Of a stretch of DNA of 64,000 nucleotides, positions 61,362 to 64,000 are shown one piece after another (positions within the stretch are counted from its first letter, which is position 1; each line of letters opens with the position of its first letter). The notes beneath the pieces are model-generated. The model saw nothing but the letters and a program-made list of their open reading frames with translations. It was not told where the DNA came from and did no database searches. Made by a program: the position numbers and the translations under genes. Origin of the DNA: Treponema pectinovorum (GTDB lineage Bacteria; Spirochaetota; Spirochaetia; Treponematales; Treponemataceae); contig NZ_UFQO01000004.1 in the NCBI RefSeq assembly GCF_900497595.1, positions 1 to 64,000 on the forward strand, read 5' to 3'.

Positions 61362-61399
61362 AAAAAATCCTGCAAATAAAAACACTTGCAGGATTTTTT
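61362..61399. terminator. Bidirectional terminator between the VanY-like gene and leuS
   Basis: AAAAAATCCTGCAA (61362-61375) and TTGCAGGATTTTTT (61386-61399) are a perfect 14-bp stem with T-runs on both strands. The left arm has a partial extra copy just upstream (AAAAAATCCTACAA at about 61345). Confidence 0.9.
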
Positions 61400-61411
61400 A
61401 TGCTTGTAAAA

Positions 61412-63952
61412 CTATTTTACAACGATGTTCACGAGTTTTTCTGGAACAACGATTATCTTGACAATCGTTTTACCGTCGCAGAATTTTTTAAATCCTTCGG
61501 TCTGTTTTGCAAGTTTTTCAAGTTCGTCTTTTGACGCTCCCACTGCGACTTTAAATTTATCGCGGACTTTGCCATTTACGCTTACGACTATTTCTTTTGT
61601 ATCTTCGACACAGAATTTTGAATCAAATTCTGGCCATTTTTCTTTGGATGTGCTTTGGTTGTGCCCCAATTTTTGCCACAATTCTTCACATAAGTGTGGT
61701 GCATAAGGAGAAAGTAAAAGGACAAAACCTTCCCACATAGCTTTTGGAAGCGAATCAAATTTTGACGCTTCATTTATAAAAATCATCATTTGACTTATTG
61801 CAACGTTAAAATCCAAATTAGCTGTATCATCTGTAACTTTTTGAACTGTCTTTGCATAAGTTTTTCTTAAATCGGCAAGGTTGTCGTCAAGTTTTCCTGT
61901 TATGTCGATTTGTGTCATTGGTTTTTCAGAAAGCGTCCAAATTTTATCCAGAAATCTGTTTATTCCGACCAAGCCCTGTGTGTTCCACGGTTTAGAAACT
62001 GTAAGCGGTCCCATAAACATCTCGTACATTCTTACGCTGTCTGCACCATAGTTTTTTATCATCTCGTCTGGATTTACGACATTTTTAAGCGATTTAGACA
62101 TCTTTGCGATAACCCTTTCGAGTTCTTCACCATCGTCTTTCGCATAATACTTGCCATCTTTTTCTATAACAGCGTCAACAGCAACAAGCGACTTGGATTT
62201 TCTCTGGAATGCAAAAGATGTTATCATTCCTTGGTTTATGAGACGCTTAAAAGGTTCTTTTGTGGAAACCAATCCGCAGTCGTACAAAACCTTGTGCCAA
62301 AATCTTGCATACAAAAGATGAAGAACAGCGTGTTCTGCTCCACCAACATACAAGTCTACAGGCATCCAGTAAGATTCTTTTTTAGGATCGCAAAATGATT
62401 TTTCCTGATTTGGATCTATATAGCGAAGATAATACCAGCAGCTTCCAGCCCATTGTGGCATCGTATTAGTTTCGCGCTTTGCAGGCTTTTTACATTTCGG
62501 ACAAGTGCAATTTACCCAAGAGTCAATTCCTGCAAGAGGAGACTCGCCGGTTCCCGTTGGCTGATACGTTTTTACGGCAGGCAATTCAAGCGGAAGTTCA
62601 TCTTCTGGAACAGGAACAGTACCGCAGTTCTCGCAGTGAATCAGAGGAATTGGTTCGCCCCAATATCGCTGCCTGCTGAATACCCAGTCGCGCAATTTAT
62701 AATTTATTGCTTTTTTGCCAATCTTTTTTTCTTCCAAAAAATCGAGCATTTTTTCGATTGCGTCTTTTTTATTCAATCCGTTTAAAAATTCAGAATTTAC
62801 ATGAATTCCGTCTTCTGTCCACGGCTGTTCTTGAACGTCAACTTCGCTTTTTAAAACTTCGATTATCGGAAGGTCAAATTTCTTTGCAAATTCCCAGTCG
62901 CGACTGTCGTGTGCAGGAACCGCCATAATTGCACCAGTTCCATAAGAGATTAAAACATAGTCAGCAACCCAAATTGGAATGAGTTTATTGTTTACAGGAT
63001 TTATCGCATAAGTTCCAGAAAAAACACCAGTTTTGGTTTTTGCCAAATCAGTGCGTTCAAGGTCTGACTTTTTTGCCGCTTCTTCTATGTATGCTTCAAC
63101 CTTTTCTTTTTGTTCAGAAGAAGTAAGTTTTTCAATCATGGGGTGCTCTGGAGAAATTACCATGTATGTAGCACCAAAGAGCGTGTCGCATCTCGTCGTG
63201 TATACGGTTAATTTGTCGCCAGTTGGTTTGCCATCTTTTCCTGCAACTGCAAAATCAACCTCTGCACCTGTAGATTTACCAATCCAGTTTCTCTGCATCG
63301 CTTTTACGCTTTCGGGCCAATCAAGTTCATCTAAATCTTCGAGCAGACGCTCAGCATAAGCGGTTATCTTTAAAATCCACTGCCTTATAACCTTGTGCGT
63401 AACTTGCGAGCCGCATCGATCGCAGTGACCTTCTTTTACTTCTTCGTTAGCAAGTCCTGTCATACAAGAAGGACACCAGTTTATAGGAGTCTGAGCTTCG
63501 TACGCCAAGCCTTTTTTATATAGTTGCAAAAATATCCACTGTGTCCATCTGTAGTAGTCTGGAGTACAGGTTTTAATTTCTCTGTCCCAGTCGTACGAAA
63601 AACCCAAAGCCTTAATCTGCTTAGAAAAATTTTCTATATTCTTAAAAGTGGTTTCCGCAGGGTGAGTTCCTGTTTTAATCGCATAATTTTCTGCTGGAAG
63701 CCCAAAAGCGTCGTACCCCATAGGATGCAAAACATTGTAGCCGTTCATCCTCAAAAATCTTGAATAGATGTCAGTCGCAGTGTAGCCTTCGGGGTGGCCA
63801 ACATGCAGCCCCGCTCCGCTTGGATAAGGAAACATATCAAGAACATAGCGCCTTTTTTCTTTAGGAAACGCAGGGTCTTCAAAAGTTTTAAAAGTCTTGT
63901 TTTCTTCCCAGTATTTTTGCCATTTAGTTTCAATATTCTCAAACGGATACAT
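61412..63952 (-). CDS. leuS: Leucyl-tRNA synthetase
   Basis: 846 residues, a class I synthetase. The HIGH motif is HVGH (residues 50-53), and KMSKS lies near 617-621. The CP1 editing domain contains [21 protein letters not shown], and the zinc-like Cys pairs include [11 protein letters not shown] and [12 protein letters not shown] leucine-specific insert precedes KMSKS, as in other bacterial enzymes. I start it at ATG 63952 ([12 protein letters not shown]) with AGAGGTG upstream; a GTG three codons earlier overlaps that ribosome binding site. The tRNA-Leu(CAA) gene near 5.7 kb encodes one of its substrates. It is complete in the window. Confidence 0.97.
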   Translation of the reverse strand: MYPFENIETKWQKYWEENKTFKTFEDPAFPKEKRRYVLDMFPYPSGAGLHVGHPEGYTATDIYSRFLRMNGYNVLHPMGYDAFGLPAENYAIKTGTHPAETTFKNIENFSKQIKALGFSYDWDREIKTCTPDYYRWTQWIFLQLYKKGLAYEAQTPINWCPSCMTGLANEEVKEGHCDRCGSQVTHKVIRQWILKITAYAERLLEDLDELDWPESVKAMQRNWIGKSTGAEVDFAVAGKDGKPTGDKLTVYTTRCDTLFGATYMVISPEHPMIEKLTSSEQKEKVEAYIEEAAKKSDLERTDLAKTKTGVFSGTYAINPVNNKLIPIWVADYVLISYGTGAIMAVPAHDSRDWEFAKKFDLPIIEVLKSEVDVQEQPWTEDGIHVNSEFLNGLNKKDAIEKMLDFLEEKKIGKKAINYKLRDWVFSRQRYWGEPIPLIHCENCGTVPVPEDELPLELPAVKTYQPTGTGESPLAGIDSWVNCTCPKCKKPAKRETNTMPQWAGSCWYYLRYIDPNQEKSFCDPKKESYWMPVDLYVGGAEHAVLHLLYARFWHKVLYDCGLVSTKEPFKRLINQGMITSFAFQRKSKSLVAVDAVIEKDGKYYAKDDGEELERVIAKMSKSLKNVVNPDEMIKNYGADSVRMYEMFMGPLTVSKPWNTQGLVGINRFLDKIWTLSEKPMTQIDITGKLDDNLADLRKTYAKTVQKVTDDTANLDFNVAISQMMIFINEASKFDSLPKAMWEGFVLLLSPYAPHLCEELWQKLGHNQSTSKEKWPEFDSKFCVEDTKEIVVSVNGKVRDKFKVAVGASKDELEKLAKQTEGFKKFCDGKTIVKIIVVPEKLVNIVVK

Positions 63953-64000
63953 GTAAAACACCTCTTTTAGCAGACTTTAAAATAAAAATCCGCAAGTAAA

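Overview
The window is AT-rich DNA that reads as a spirochaete of the genus Treponema. The reasons are loose lipoboxes with long A/K-rich lipoproteins, a very large Ig-like lipoprotein, SpoIIE/STAS signalling genes, and rpoN-hpf-hprK-ptsH together with no PTS permease in view. pflB and rex point to an anaerobic fermenter, so a gut, rumen or oral treponeme is more likely than a host-restricted pathogen. The genus is inferred from gene content; the species cannot be read from the sequence. Genes are dense, on both strands, and the coding sequences look intact. No IS element, prophage or CRISPR array was seen.

Layout. 0-6 kb: 5S rRNA (end of an rRNA operon), gpmA, a double cyclic-nucleotide-domain regulator, a PHP phosphoesterase, comM and tRNA-Leu(CAA). 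6-14.5 kb: recQ, a DUF1015 gene, then rpoN, hpf, hprK, ptsH, lexA and holA. 14.5-20 kb: a YdbC/PC4-like gene, a lipoprotein and LysM pair, a NUDIX hydrolase, a cytidylate-kinase-like/BON fusion, a membrane protein and a CDP-alcohol phosphatidyltransferase. 20-28 kb, mostly on the minus strand: pflB, trxA, serA, serC, rex and a rhomboid protease. 28-40 kb: an ACT-domain protein, a methyltransferase, uvrC, a LamG/FN3 exported protein, an acidic TPR protein, rmuC, an M24 peptidase and murJ. 40-53 kb: a solute-binding-like protein and an 11.1-kb gene for a lipoprotein of about 3,712 residues. 53-55 kb: hipBA between direct repeats. 55-64 kb: hslO, two SpoIIE-type phosphatases, a STAS protein, a VanY-like peptidase and leuS.

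Most notable signal. Ten intergenic gaps carry GC-richer mosaic repeats made of short hairpin modules (near 0.3, 1.3, 20, 23.3, 24.1, 25.5, 37.0, 40.2, 53.2 and 55.1 kb). Different copies have different stem sequences that keep base pairing, while several loops and flanks (for example ACGGA, or TCCTCG...GCGGT) are conserved. This looks like selection on a folded nucleic acid. Two copies flank hipBA as direct repeats.

Regulation. About ten genes have a -10-like hexamer only 6-10 bp before the start codon and no Shine-Dalgarno sequence, which suggests frequent leaderless transcripts. Other signals are a 16-codon upstream ORF coupled to hpf, a perfect TGTGA-N6-TCACA palindrome about 71 bp before the predicted serC transcription start, and inverted repeats in the long region upstream of pflB. 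All promoters, operators and terminators were read by eye.
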